From positions 2,099,001-2,163,000 of the forward strand of contig CP073344.1 of the NCBI GenBank assembly GCA_024397875.1: a DNA stretch of 64,000 bases, written 5' to 3'. The notes under the pieces are model-generated. The model saw nothing but the letters and a program-made list of their open reading frames with translations, searched no databases and had not been told where the DNA came from. Of this stretch, positions 16,936 through 25,672 are shown piece after piece. The stretch's first letter is position 1. Every line of letters starts with the position of its first letter. The DNA is from Amphritea atlantica (GTDB lineage Bacteria; Pseudomonadota; Gammaproteobacteria; Pseudomonadales; Balneatricaceae). The translations under genes were made by a program, and so were the position numbers.

Positions 16936-18453
16936 TCAGCTTATGGTCGCATGCAGATCTGCATTCTGATTAGTAGCTGATTTCTTATCGCCGCCTTTCG
17001 CCATATCGTTACGCTCGGCATCAATACGATCGAGATAAGCTTCGTCAATATCACCGGTAATATATTTACCATCAAATACCGAAGCATCAAAACCAGTCAC
17101 CGAGCTATTGCCCGCCAGCAGACAATCCTTCAGATCATCGAGGTCCTGATACAGCATCCAGTCGGCGCCGATCTCAACACCCACCTCATCATCAGTACGA
17201 CCATGAGCAATCAACTCGGAAGCTGAAGGCATATCGATTCCATACACGTTCGGGTAACGAACCGCTGGCGCAGCTGATGCAAAGTAGACCTTCTTCGCAC
17301 CCATTTCACGGGCCATCTGAACAATCTGCTGTGACGTAGTACCGCGTACAATCGAGTCATCTACCAGCATCACTACCCGGTCTTTAAACTCGAGCTCAAT
17401 CGGGTTGAGTTTACGGCGAACCGATTTAGTCCGCTGAGTCTGACCCGGCATAATAAATGTCCGGCCGATATAACGGTTTTTAATAAAACCTTCGCGGAAC
17501 TTAACATCCAGATGGTGAGCCATTTCAAGGGCGGCCGTCCGGCTGGTATCAGGTATCGGAATAATCACGTCGATATCATGATCCGGCCGCTCGCGCATCA
17601 CTTTTTCAGCCAGTTTCACACCCATACGCATACGGGACTTATACACGTTCACTTCATCAATAATTGAGTCCGGACGCGACAGGTAAACGTATTCAAACAG
17701 GCAGGGATGCAACTGTGGATTCTCGGCACACTGCATCGTGTGAACTTCGCCGTCCTGAGTAATAAATATGGCTTCGCCTGGGGCGACATCACGAATCAGG
17801 GTAAAGCCGGAGATATCCAGCGCAACCGATTCTGAAGCCACCATATATTCGGTACCCTCTGCGGTTTCACGCTGACCGTATACCAGCGGGCGGATACCGT
17901 GGGGATCACGAAAGGCAACAATGCCATAACCGGTAATCACAGAAACGACCGCATAGCCACCCCGGACCCGTTTATGCACCGCTTTTATCGCTGCAAAAAT
18001 ATCATCGGCGGTCGGGATCAGCTTACCAATCTGCTGCAGCTCATGGGCCATGATATTCAGCAACACCTCTGAATCAGAGGTGGTATTGATATGGCGCAGA
18101 TTCTCTTTGCGCATCTGCTCGCGCAGCTCTGCTGTATTGGTCAGGTTACCATTGTGTGCCAGCGCAATACCGTAAGGCGCGTTGACATAAAAGGGCTGCG
18201 CTTCAGCTGAGCTGGAGCTGCCTGCAGTTGGGTAGCGTACGTGACCAATCCCCACATTACCCATTAAGCGTTTCATATGACGGGTACGGAACACTTCGTT
18301 CACCAGACCATTATCTTTACGCATAAAGAATCTGTCTGCCTCACAGGTCACCATACCGGCGGCATCCTGGCCACGGTGCTGTAGCACTGTCAATGCATCA
18401 AAAATCGTCTGATTCACATTACTTTTGGCTACGATGCCAACTATACCGCACAT
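16936..18453 (-). CDS. purF: Amidophosphoribosyltransferase
   Basis: A 505-residue enzyme for the first step of purine synthesis (PRPP + glutamine to 5-phosphoribosylamine). The N-terminal glutaminase domain opens MCGIVGIV, with Cys2 as the nucleophile once Met1 is removed. [10 protein letters not shown] and [11 protein letters not shown] follow. The C-terminal phosphoribosyltransferase domain has the PRPP motif [19 protein letters not shown] and [10 protein letters not shown]. No propeptide, as in the E. coli type. It forms the usual cvpA-purF pair. Confidence 0.96.
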   Translation of the reverse strand: MCGIVGIVAKSNVNQTIFDALTVLQHRGQDAAGMVTCEADRFFMRKDNGLVNEVFRTRHMKRLMGNVGIGHVRYPTAGSSSSAEAQPFYVNAPYGIALAHNGNLTNTAELREQMRKENLRHINTTSDSEVLLNIMAHELQQIGKLIPTADDIFAAIKAVHKRVRGGYAVVSVITGYGIVAFRDPHGIRPLVYGQRETAEGTEYMVASESVALDISGFTLIRDVAPGEAIFITQDGEVHTMQCAENPQLHPCLFEYVYLSRPDSIIDEVNVYKSRMRMGVKLAEKVMRERPDHDIDVIIPIPDTSRTAALEMAHHLDVKFREGFIKNRYIGRTFIMPGQTQRTKSVRRKLNPIELEFKDRVVMLVDDSIVRGTTSQQIVQMAREMGAKKVYFASAAPAVRYPNVYGIDMPSASELIAHGRTDDEVGVEIGADWMLYQDLDDLKDCLLAGNSSVTGFDASVFDGKYITGDIDEAYLDRIDAERNDMAKGGDKKSATNQNADLHATIS

Positions 18454-18507
18454 TAAGGCTACCTCAGGTATTAAGTTAGTTACAGCAAGTATAAATGAAA
18501 AATTGGT

Positions 18508-19017
18508 TTAGCTATTCTGACCGCTGATATTCCAGATCATCTGGCCAATATCAGCGGCTGTCTCCCGTGTCCAGGATTCCATCAGCAAAAAATGGGGAAT
18601 CAGTTGCGATTCTGCCCACCAGCTATCTTCTGTTACTGGTGAGCGCACCAGTAATGCAGTAATAACAATTACAATAAGGCCGCCTCTGACAACCCCAAAA
18701 CCGATGCCAAGAATCCGGTCAGTACTGCTCAGACCCGTTGCCTGAACCAGCATATTAATCAGATTATTGATGACAGCGCCCACCATCAGGGTGGCGACGA
18801 AAAGCAGAATAAAGGCGGCACCTATACGTAGCGAAGGCGTCTCTAACAGGCCTTCCAGCAGGGTGCTCAGTGAAGGGGCAAACAGTCGGGCGACAATGAA
18901 TGCAGCCACCCAGGTCAGCAGCGACAGTGCTTCTTTCATAAAGCCACCACGCAGGCTGTATAACCCGGAAATTGTTATGATGCCGATGATTGCCCAATCG
19001 GCCCAGTTGAGTGTCAT
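18508..19017 (-). CDS. cvpA: CvpA family inner-membrane protein
   Basis: A 169-residue protein with four predicted membrane segments. NWADWAIIGIITISGLYSLRGGFMKEALSLLTW covers the first two segments (short loop with the conserved RGGFxKE), then IGAAFILLFVATLMVGAVI, and GFGVVRGGLIVIVITALLV. It was first named for colicin V production; in other bacteria it is tied to envelope and acid/bile stress. It lies directly upstream of purF, as in most gammaproteobacteria. Confidence 0.92.
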   Translation of the reverse strand: MTLNWADWAIIGIITISGLYSLRGGFMKEALSLLTWVAAFIVARLFAPSLSTLLEGLLETPSLRIGAAFILLFVATLMVGAVINNLINMLVQATGLSSTDRILGIGFGVVRGGLIVIVITALLVRSPVTEDSWWAESQLIPHFLLMESWTRETAADIGQMIWNISGQNS

Positions 19018-19085
19018 ACTAAATGTCTACTTCAGGATCTGAATAAGGGGCGAATTCTACCAGAGCTATCTGCCGAACCCAATGT

Positions 19086-19637
19086 TTATCGTGTCGTGAA
19101 ACGGACTATAATACCGTCCAGACCGAACTCTTTCTGAATATCGTCCTGCAATGCAGTCAACCGGGTTTTCTGAATATCCGGCCCGACAAACACTCTCACC
19201 AGATCACCCGTCTTGCGAATATAGACCTTATAACCGGCTTTAATCAACCTGGTGCGCAGCCCTTTAGCATTATCTTCATCCTTAAAGCTCGCCAGCTGCA
19301 GACTCCAGGCAACAGGAACACCTTCCTGATCCAGTGCCGGAGGATCTTCACGCTCCTGAATCACAGGCTTCTGCTGTGCCACCGCCTCTGCAACCTGCTT
19401 CGGCATCACCGCAACGGTTACCGGTTTAGCTGGTGCTGCGGGTGCGGAAGTGTCTGGTAACGGTTTATTCTCAGGCTCAATACTCACCAGTTGCGGCTCA
19501 ACTGGCGGCGCAGGAATTGCACTTTCAAGCTGGCGCTCACGATAGCCAGCACCATCAAAAAAGATTGGCAGAAGAATTGCCGCCGCCACAATCAGAATTG
19601 CACCACCGGCCAAACGCTGTTTAAAGCCATCATTCAC
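19086..19637 (-). CDS. SPOR-domain protein (DedD-like)
   Basis: A 183-residue bitopic membrane protein. It has a short cytosolic N-terminus, one membrane helix (LAGGAILIVAAAILLPIFF), a proline/alanine-rich periplasmic linker, and a C-terminal SPOR domain of about 75 residues (WSLQLASFKDEDNAKGLRTR onward). SPOR domains bind denuded septal peptidoglycan. Gene order folC - this gene - cvpA - purF is that of dedD. The start is GTG, and it overlaps the TAG stop of folC by one base (TAGTG), which implies coupled translation. Confidence 0.88.
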   Translation of the reverse strand: MNDGFKQRLAGGAILIVAAAILLPIFFDGAGYRERQLESAIPAPPVEPQLVSIEPENKPLPDTSAPAAPAKPVTVAVMPKQVAEAVAQQKPVIQEREDPPALDQEGVPVAWSLQLASFKDEDNAKGLRTRLIKAGYKVYIRKTGDLVRVFVGPDIQKTRLTALQDDIQKEFGLDGIIVRFTTR

Positions 19638-20932
19638 TATTCTTTACCACCCATATTCAGTGCGATTAACGCATCGCTCACAGTCAGGAAGGAGCCAGCA
19701 ACAACCACCCGATCCCCTGGCGCCGCCTCATTCGCTACGCCTTGCAGTGCAGCGGCAACAGTATCATAAGTCGCCAGCCGGGTAACAGCCACCCCAAGGG
19801 CAGTCAGCTTTTCTGACAGTACTTCTGCTGACTGCCCCCTGGCACCGCTGAGACTGACCAGATACCACTGATCGACGACGGATTGAAGCTCAGCCAGTAC
19901 CTGATCAATATCTTTATCTGCCAGCATTCCCAATACCATCCGGGTACGACCATCCACCGGGTCGTCACGAAGCTGACCAGCGAGGTACTCCGCCGCCTCT
20001 GGATTGTGGGCAACATCGAGAATGTAATCGACATCGGAAACGGTAAACTGCTGCATTCTTCCAGTAAGCGAAGCCTTAGCCAGACTCTGCTTGAGCTGCT
20101 GAGGTTCGGGCATCATCTCCAGCAAACTCAGCACCTGCATAACCGTAGCCGCATTGGATTTTGGCAGATAGATCTGCGGCAAACCCGAGATTGTCATCTT
20201 ACTGCCATCGGCCTGCTCCCCCTGCCACACCCATCCATTTTTATCAGCCGGCAGCCAGTTGAAGTCACGACCACGACAGAAAAGCCGGGCACCTATCTGG
20301 TCAGCATAACTGAGTAACTTTTGAGGTGGGTTAGGGTCGCCACAGACAGCAGGACACCCGGCACGATAGATACCCGCTTTCTCAAAGCCGATCTGCTCCC
20401 GGTCATCTCCCAGCCAGTCGACATGATCGACTGAAACCGTTGTGACAACAGAGATATCTGCATCAACAATATTGATTGCATCGAGACGCCCCCCCAGACC
20501 AACCTCAAGCAACATCACATCCGGTTTTTCGATCGCAAACAGATGCAATGCTGCCAGTGTGTTATATTCGAAATAGGTCAGACTGACATCACCCCGCGCG
20601 CACTCTATCGCTTCAAATGCCCGCACAATAAGGTCATCACTGACCGGCATCCCGGCAAGCTTGATCCGCTCGTTGTAGCGCAGAAAATGCGGAGAGGTAA
20701 AACATCCGACGGTCTTTCCCTGATCACGAAGCACCTGATCAAGCATGGCAATAGTCGAGCCTTTACCGTTAGTGCCACCAACGATAACCTTTCGACTGGC
20801 GCTCAGATCCAGGCCCATTCGCAGATAGACTTTACGCAGACGATCAAGACCCAGCTCTATCAGATCGACCGGATGATTTTTTTCAATCCACTCGAGCCAT
20901 TGAGGCAGGGTTTCAAAGTGTACATCAGTCAT
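19637..20932 (-). CDS. folC: Bifunctional dihydrofolate synthase / folylpolyglutamate synthase
   Basis: A 431-residue Mur-ligase-fold enzyme. The ATP loop is VGGTNGKGSTIAMLDQVL; TSPHFLRYNERI, EVGLGGRLDAINIVD and LDVAHNPEAAEYLA follow, the last from the glutamate-binding C-terminal domain. It adds glutamate to dihydropteroate and to folates. It lies downstream of accD but is separated from it by the terminator at 20956-20990, so it probably has its own promoter. Confidence 0.95.
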   Translation of the reverse strand: MTDVHFETLPQWLEWIEKNHPVDLIELGLDRLRKVYLRMGLDLSASRKVIVGGTNGKGSTIAMLDQVLRDQGKTVGCFTSPHFLRYNERIKLAGMPVSDDLIVRAFEAIECARGDVSLTYFEYNTLAALHLFAIEKPDVMLLEVGLGGRLDAINIVDADISVVTTVSVDHVDWLGDDREQIGFEKAGIYRAGCPAVCGDPNPPQKLLSYADQIGARLFCRGRDFNWLPADKNGWVWQGEQADGSKMTISGLPQIYLPKSNAATVMQVLSLLEMMPEPQQLKQSLAKASLTGRMQQFTVSDVDYILDVAHNPEAAEYLAGQLRDDPVDGRTRMVLGMLADKDIDQVLAELQSVVDQWYLVSLSGARGQSAEVLSEKLTALGVAVTRLATYDTVAAALQGVANEAAPGDRVVVAGSFLTVSDALIALNMGGKE

Positions 20933-20955
20933 AATGGTCAGTTTATCCCAGACAA

Positions 20956-20990
20956 TAAAAAGGCCGCTAAAGTAACAACAGCGGCCTTAT
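20956..20990 (-). terminator. Terminator between accD and folC
   Basis: Stem AAGGCCGCT (20960-20968) / AGCGGCCTT (20980-20988), 11-nt loop. On the minus strand it is followed by a T5 run and lies just after the accD stop. Confidence 0.85.
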
Positions 20991-21003
20991 CATAGGTTTG
21001 TGA

Positions 21004-21900
21004 TCAGACGGAGGCGGAAACTGATTCAGAATCCGTACCGGGAACCGCAGGAAGCCCCTGCATCATCCGCAGCACTGAGGAAAGACGATCCCGCAGCTCT
21101 CCCCGGGAGATGATCATATCAATCTGACCATGCTCCAGCAAAAACTCGCTGCGCTGAAACCCTTCTGGCAGTTTTTCACGTACGGTCTGCTCGATAACGC
21201 GCGGACCGGCAAAACCGACCAGTGCGCCCGGCTCACCCACATTGAGATCTCCCAGCATCGCCAGTGAAGCGGAAACTCCACCATAAACCGGATCCGTCAA
21301 TACAGAAATATAGGGAACCCCCGCCTGTTTTAGTCGCTCCAGCGCAGCGCTGGTTTTAGCCATTTGCATCAGCGAGAACAACGCTTCCTGCATCCGCGCA
21401 CCACCGCTGGCAGAGAAACAGATCATCGGAATCCCCTCTTCCAGAGCGATATTCGCCGCGCGAACAAAACGCTCACCTACCACAGCCCCCATAGAACCGC
21501 CCATAAACTTAAACTCATAGGCAACGGCAACAACGGGAAGGCCATTCACCTCACCGCGCATGGCGATCAACGCATCTTTCTCGCCAGTCTCTTTCTGAGC
21601 TGCAACCAGACGGTCTTTATACTTCTTGGTGTCACGGAACTTCAGGTGATCTACCGGTTCAACTTCAGCGCCAATTTCACGGGTTGCACCGTCATCAAGA
21701 AAGGCATTCAGACGGACCCGCGCAGTAAGGCGCATGTGATGGTCACACTTAGGGCAGACATTCAGGTTTTTTTCCAGCTCCGGACGATACAACACAGATT
21801 CGCACTTGGGACACTTTTTCCAAAGTCCTTCAGGAATATTGGTTCGCTTCTTCTCGGAACGAACCAGAGAAGGAACAATTTTATCCAGCCAGTTACTCAT
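21004..21900 (-). CDS. accD: Acetyl-CoA carboxylase carboxyltransferase subunit beta
   Basis: A 298-residue crotonase-fold subunit. The N-terminal four-Cys zinc ribbon is visible as [11 protein letters not shown] and [11 protein letters not shown]. The core has [16 protein letters not shown] and [20 protein letters not shown], whose glycine-rich turns form the carboxybiotin/acetyl-CoA site. With AccA it moves carboxylate from biotin to acetyl-CoA to make malonyl-CoA. It sits directly downstream of trpA (30-bp gap), suggesting trpFBA-accD is one transcript. Confidence 0.96.
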   Translation of the reverse strand: MSNWLDKIVPSLVRSEKKRTNIPEGLWKKCPKCESVLYRPELEKNLNVCPKCDHHMRLTARVRLNAFLDDGATREIGAEVEPVDHLKFRDTKKYKDRLVAAQKETGEKDALIAMRGEVNGLPVVAVAYEFKFMGGSMGAVVGERFVRAANIALEEGIPMICFSASGGARMQEALFSLMQMAKTSAALERLKQAGVPYISVLTDPVYGGVSASLAMLGDLNVGEPGALVGFAGPRVIEQTVREKLPEGFQRSEFLLEHGQIDMIISRGELRDRLSSVLRMMQGLPAVPGTDSESVSASV

Positions 21901-21930
21901 TATTACTCCAGCTGCTGCCAGTGGCAGCCC

Positions 21931-22734
21931 TTATTTATCCATTGCCTGACGCATACTTGCAGTAATCGCTGCAACCGCCTCAGGAATCTGTTCCTGATTA
22001 CCGGCAAGCTCGGCAATCTTATTAACCAGCACACTGCCGACGATTACACCATCAGCCACTTCCGAAATTGCCCGGGCTGAAGCATCATCACGGATACCAA
22101 AGCCCACACCGACAGGCATATCGGTATGCGCGCGAATAATTTCCAGCTTTTCGGCCACCTCAGCAACATTCAGAGACGCAGAACCGGTTACACCTTTAAC
22201 CGATACGTAGTAGACATAACCGCTGCCTGCCGCACAGATCTGTTTAACCCGCTCCACCTCAGTGGTTGGTGCAAGCAGATAGATAACATCGATATCAGAT
22301 GCCTTCATCAGCCGGTTAAACTCCCCGGCCTCTTCAGGTGGCAGATCTACAGTCAGAATACCATCCAGCCCTGCCGCTTTCGCTTTATCTGCAAACACAG
22401 AATAACCCATCACTTCGATAGGGTTCAGATAACCCATTAAAACCACGGGGGTAGTCTGGTTAGTCTTGCGGAACTCAGCCACTATATCCAGCACATCGAT
22501 CAGACGTGTACCATGCAGCAAGGCACGCTCACAGGCCAACTGAATAACCGGACCATCGGCCATCGGGTCAGAGAACGGAATACCCAGCTCAATAATGTCG
22601 GCACCGGATTCAACCAGTGCATGCATTAAAGGCAGGGTTACTTTAGGTTCAGGGTCTCCTGCTGTCACATAGGGAATCAGCGCTTTACGACCCTGGCTTT
22701 TCAGATTATTAAAACACTCAGTAATACGACTCAT
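21931..22734 (-). CDS. trpA: Tryptophan synthase alpha subunit
   Basis: A 267-residue TIM-barrel subunit cleaving indole-3-glycerol phosphate to indole. Catalytic Glu lies in [20 protein letters not shown], with the catalytic Asp in [21 protein letters not shown] binds phosphate. I start at the ATG giving MSRITECF; a GTG four codons upstream is also in frame. The gap to trpB is short (23 bp). Confidence 0.95.
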   Translation of the reverse strand: MSRITECFNNLKSQGRKALIPYVTAGDPEPKVTLPLMHALVESGADIIELGIPFSDPMADGPVIQLACERALLHGTRLIDVLDIVAEFRKTNQTTPVVLMGYLNPIEVMGYSVFADKAKAAGLDGILTVDLPPEEAGEFNRLMKASDIDVIYLLAPTTEVERVKQICAAGSGYVYYVSVKGVTGSASLNVAEVAEKLEIIRAHTDMPVGVGFGIRDDASARAISEVADGVIVGSVLVNKIAELAGNQEQIPEAVAAITASMRQAMDK

Positions 22735-22757
22735 CTTAATCTTCACTCAGTCAGGGC

Positions 22758-23981
22758 TTAAAAGTTAATGCCATCAATCTCGGCAACGGTATGGATATCC
22801 TTGTCACCCCGGCCGGACAGGTTAACCAGAATAATCTGATCTTTGTCCATTGTTGGCGCCATTTTCATCGCCTCAGCCACAGCATGACTGGACTCCAGTG
22901 CCGGCATAATACCCTCTGTCAGTGTCAGATGACGGAATGCATGTAATGCTTCATCATCGTTAACGGCCGTATATTCCGCCCTGCCAATCTCTTGCAGGTA
23001 AGAATGCTCAGGCCCCACGCCTGGATAGTCCAGACCTGCTGAAACAGAGTGAGTACCAATAACCTGACCGCCTTCATCCGACATCAGACATGTACGGTTA
23101 CCATGCAGCACTCCCGGCCTGCAATGCGAACTCAGCGGTGCAGCATGTTGACCGGTTTCGATCCCATAACCACCCGCTTCCACGCCTATCATGCGCACAT
23201 CCGTATCTTCGATAAATGGATGAAACAGACCGATGGCATTAGAGCCTCCACCCACACAGGCAACCAATGCATCCGGAAGCTTGCCCGTCTGCGCCAGACA
23301 CTGTTGACGAGCCTCACGACCAATAATGGACTGAAAGTCACGTACCAGCTTAGGATACGGATGCGGACCGGCGGCGGTACCAATAATGTAAAAGGTATTA
23401 TCAACATTGGTAACCCAGTCACGCATCGCTTCGTTCATCGCATCCTTCAGCGTACGAGTGCCGGACGTAACAGAGACGACATCGGCACCCAGCAATTTCA
23501 TCCGGTAAACGTTCAAAGCCTGCCGACGAATATCCTCTTCGCCCATATAGACAGTACATTCAAGCCCCAACCGGGCAGCAACAGTTGCTGTAGCAACACC
23601 GTGCTGACCTGCACCCGTTTCTGCGCTAACCCGGGGCTTACCAGTAAATTTAGCCAACAAAGCCTGACCAATTGTGTTATTTACTTTGTGAGCACCGGTA
23701 TGGTTCAGGTCTTCACGTTTCAGGTAGATCTGCGCACCACCCAGTTCACGGGAGAGACGCTCCGCATGATACAGGGGTGAAGGACGACCAACGTAGTGAG
23801 CAAGGTCATAGTCAAACTCAGCCTGAAACTGTGGATCCCGCCAAAGCTTTTCGTAGGTCTGTTCAAGCTGCTGGAGAGCAGCCATCAACGTTTCAGACAC
23901 ATAACGGCCCCCAAACTGGCCAAAATGACCACCTGCATCGGGCATCTGCTTTGCGATCGCGAGATCTTCTTTAGTTAGCAC
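22758..23981 (-). CDS. trpB: Tryptophan synthase beta subunit
   Basis: A 407-residue PLP enzyme condensing indole and serine. The PLP lysine is in [35 protein letters not shown] and [15 protein letters not shown] are the carboxylate and phosphate loops. The start codon is GTG, with GAGG six nt upstream inside the end of trpF; the two genes overlap by 11 bp, so translation is probably coupled. Confidence 0.96.
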   Translation of the reverse strand: MLTKEDLAIAKQMPDAGGHFGQFGGRYVSETLMAALQQLEQTYEKLWRDPQFQAEFDYDLAHYVGRPSPLYHAERLSRELGGAQIYLKREDLNHTGAHKVNNTIGQALLAKFTGKPRVSAETGAGQHGVATATVAARLGLECTVYMGEEDIRRQALNVYRMKLLGADVVSVTSGTRTLKDAMNEAMRDWVTNVDNTFYIIGTAAGPHPYPKLVRDFQSIIGREARQQCLAQTGKLPDALVACVGGGSNAIGLFHPFIEDTDVRMIGVEAGGYGIETGQHAAPLSSHCRPGVLHGNRTCLMSDEGGQVIGTHSVSAGLDYPGVGPEHSYLQEIGRAEYTAVNDDEALHAFRHLTLTEGIMPALESSHAVAEAMKMAPTMDKDQIILVNLSGRGDKDIHTVAEIDGINF

Positions 23982-24591
23982 GAGCTACCTCATTCATAAA
24001 TGATATTAGTTTTGAACTATCTTTAATGCCTTTAGCCGCTTCCACCCCGCCACTGACATCAACAGCATAGGGTTTCACCCGACTTATAGCCTTTGCCACA
24101 TTGTTCTGATCGAGTCCGCCGGCAAGAATCAGCGGTTTATCTAAATCAGATGGGATGCGCTCCCAGTCAAACGCCTCGCCTGTACCCCCGGGAACTCCGG
24201 GACGGTATGCATCCAGAAGGATCGCACGGGATAAAGCAAAACGTTCAGTTTCAGCCGCCACATCAATATCCGGAGACATACGCAGCGCCTTAAAATAGGG
24301 TCGGCTGAACTGAGCACAGTATTCGGGCGACTCATCACCATGAAACTGCAACAGATCGATGCCAGTCTGATCCAGTATCGCGCAAACCTGCTCTGCAGAC
24401 TCATTCACGAACAGCGCTACGCTGGTCACGAATGGCGGCAACTGCCGGATAATCACCTCTGCAACAGCAGGATCAACATACCGGGGGCTGGGCGGATAAA
24501 ACACAAAACCAAGGGCATCAGCGCCAGCCTCAACTGCCGCCAGAGCATCTTCGAGCCGGGTAATTCCACAGATTTTTACGCGGGTTCGCAT
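23971..24591 (-). CDS. trpF: Phosphoribosylanthranilate isomerase
   Basis: A 206-residue TIM-barrel enzyme for the third pathway-specific step of tryptophan synthesis. It has [20 protein letters not shown] with the catalytic Cys, [25 protein letters not shown], and [10 protein letters not shown] and [16 protein letters not shown] for phosphate binding. The first gene of the trpFBA-accD group; trpE, trpG, trpD and trpC are not in the window. Confidence 0.95.
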   Translation of the reverse strand: MRTRVKICGITRLEDALAAVEAGADALGFVFYPPSPRYVDPAVAEVIIRQLPPFVTSVALFVNESAEQVCAILDQTGIDLLQFHGDESPEYCAQFSRPYFKALRMSPDIDVAAETERFALSRAILLDAYRPGVPGGTGEAFDWERIPSDLDKPLILAGGLDQNNVAKAISRVKPYAVDVSGGVEAAKGIKDSSKLISFMNEVARAN

Positions 24592-24648
24592 CACTTAGAT
24601 CAGACTATTCAGAAAGAGACCAATAGTAACAGATAGCGGGGCCTGAGG

Positions 24649-25590
24649 TTAACCGTTTTGCATCAGGAAATAGGGCCCCAGCTCTGATTTTGGCAACTCA
24701 TACTGGTCTGGATACTTAACATCCACAAAATAAAGCCCGTATGGCGGTGCAGTTACCCCTCCCTGAGTGCGATCCCGGGCTTCAAGTACCTCTTTTGCCC
24801 AGACCGGCTCAGCTTCGCCAGCACCAATTTTCATCAGCACCCCGGCAAAATTACGGATCATATGATGCAGAAAGGCGTTAGCCCTCACATCAATCACAAT
24901 CAACTCTCCTGCCCGGTAAATATCCATCGCCCTGACCTCTCTCACCGGGCTTTTGGCCTGGCAGCCGATGGCACGATAGGAAGTATAGTCATGCTCACCA
25001 ACCAGATAGTCTGCGGCGGCCTGCATCCGCGACATCTCCAGCGACTTATGAGTCCAGGTCACTCCACGGCTCAACAATCCCGGCTTAACCGGTGCTGAGT
25101 AGATAAGATAGCGATATCGCCGTTCAAGGGCAGAAAACCGGGCATGGAAACTATCATCGACACACTTTGCCCAACGGATTGCAATATCATCCGGCAATTT
25201 CGTGTTGGTTCCCATTACCCAGGCCCGGTCGGGACGCTGAACAGAGGTGTCAAAGTGAATAATCTGGTAGGTACCGCTGACACAGGCATCCGTACGACCG
25301 GCACAGATAACCTTAACCGGCTCATTGGCTATCTTCGACAACGCCTTCTCGACCGTTTCCTGAATCGATGGAACATCTTTCTCTTTCTGAGTTTGCCAGC
25401 CACGATAGGCAGCCCCCGCATACTCAACACAGAGCGCATAGCGGTTAGTTTTTGGAGCATCAGATTCAGACTGTTCTGAACCGGTCGACTCCGACCTTAC
25501 AGCCCCAGAAACCGTATCGGCCACATCATAAGAAAGGGCGACCGAAGTCGCCCCTTGCTGGTGTTCAAACTGGGATATATCCCGCGGCAT
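24649..25590 (-). CDS. truA: tRNA pseudouridine(38-40) synthase
   Basis: A 313-residue TruA. The catalytic Asp is in CAGRTDACVSG; YAGAAYRGWQTQ opens the core and HMIRNFAGVLMKIGAGE is in the C-terminal half. The core starts near residue 50, so there is an N-terminal extension rich in Ser, Glu and Asp (SESTGSEQSESDAPKTN) that most TruA proteins lack. No other good start lies closer to the core, so I keep it. It makes pseudouridine 38-40 in the anticodon arm. It lies between fimV and trpF, as in Pseudomonas. Confidence 0.93.
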   Translation of the reverse strand: MPRDISQFEHQQGATSVALSYDVADTVSGAVRSESTGSEQSESDAPKTNRYALCVEYAGAAYRGWQTQKEKDVPSIQETVEKALSKIANEPVKVICAGRTDACVSGTYQIIHFDTSVQRPDRAWVMGTNTKLPDDIAIRWAKCVDDSFHARFSALERRYRYLIYSAPVKPGLLSRGVTWTHKSLEMSRMQAAADYLVGEHDYTSYRAIGCQAKSPVREVRAMDIYRAGELIVIDVRANAFLHHMIRNFAGVLMKIGAGEAEPVWAKEVLEARDRTQGGVTAPPYGLYFVDVKYPDQYELPKSELGPYFLMQNG

Positions 25591-25622
25591 ATTACATCTT
25601 ATCTCAAAGTTAATGGAAACGA

Positions 25623-25662
25623 CCCTGGCAGCTCTGCGAACACTTCTGCAGAGCTGCCAGGG
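25623..25662 (-). terminator. Strong hairpin after fimV
   Basis: A perfect 15-bp inverted repeat: CCCTGGCAGCTCTGC (25623-25637) and GCAGAGCTGCCAGGG (25648-25662), 10-nt loop. It lies 11 bp past the fimV stop and before truA. The T run on the minus strand is poor (TCGTTTCC), so it may stabilise mRNA ends or only attenuate. Confidence 0.65.
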
Positions 25663-25672
25663 CGATCAGTTA

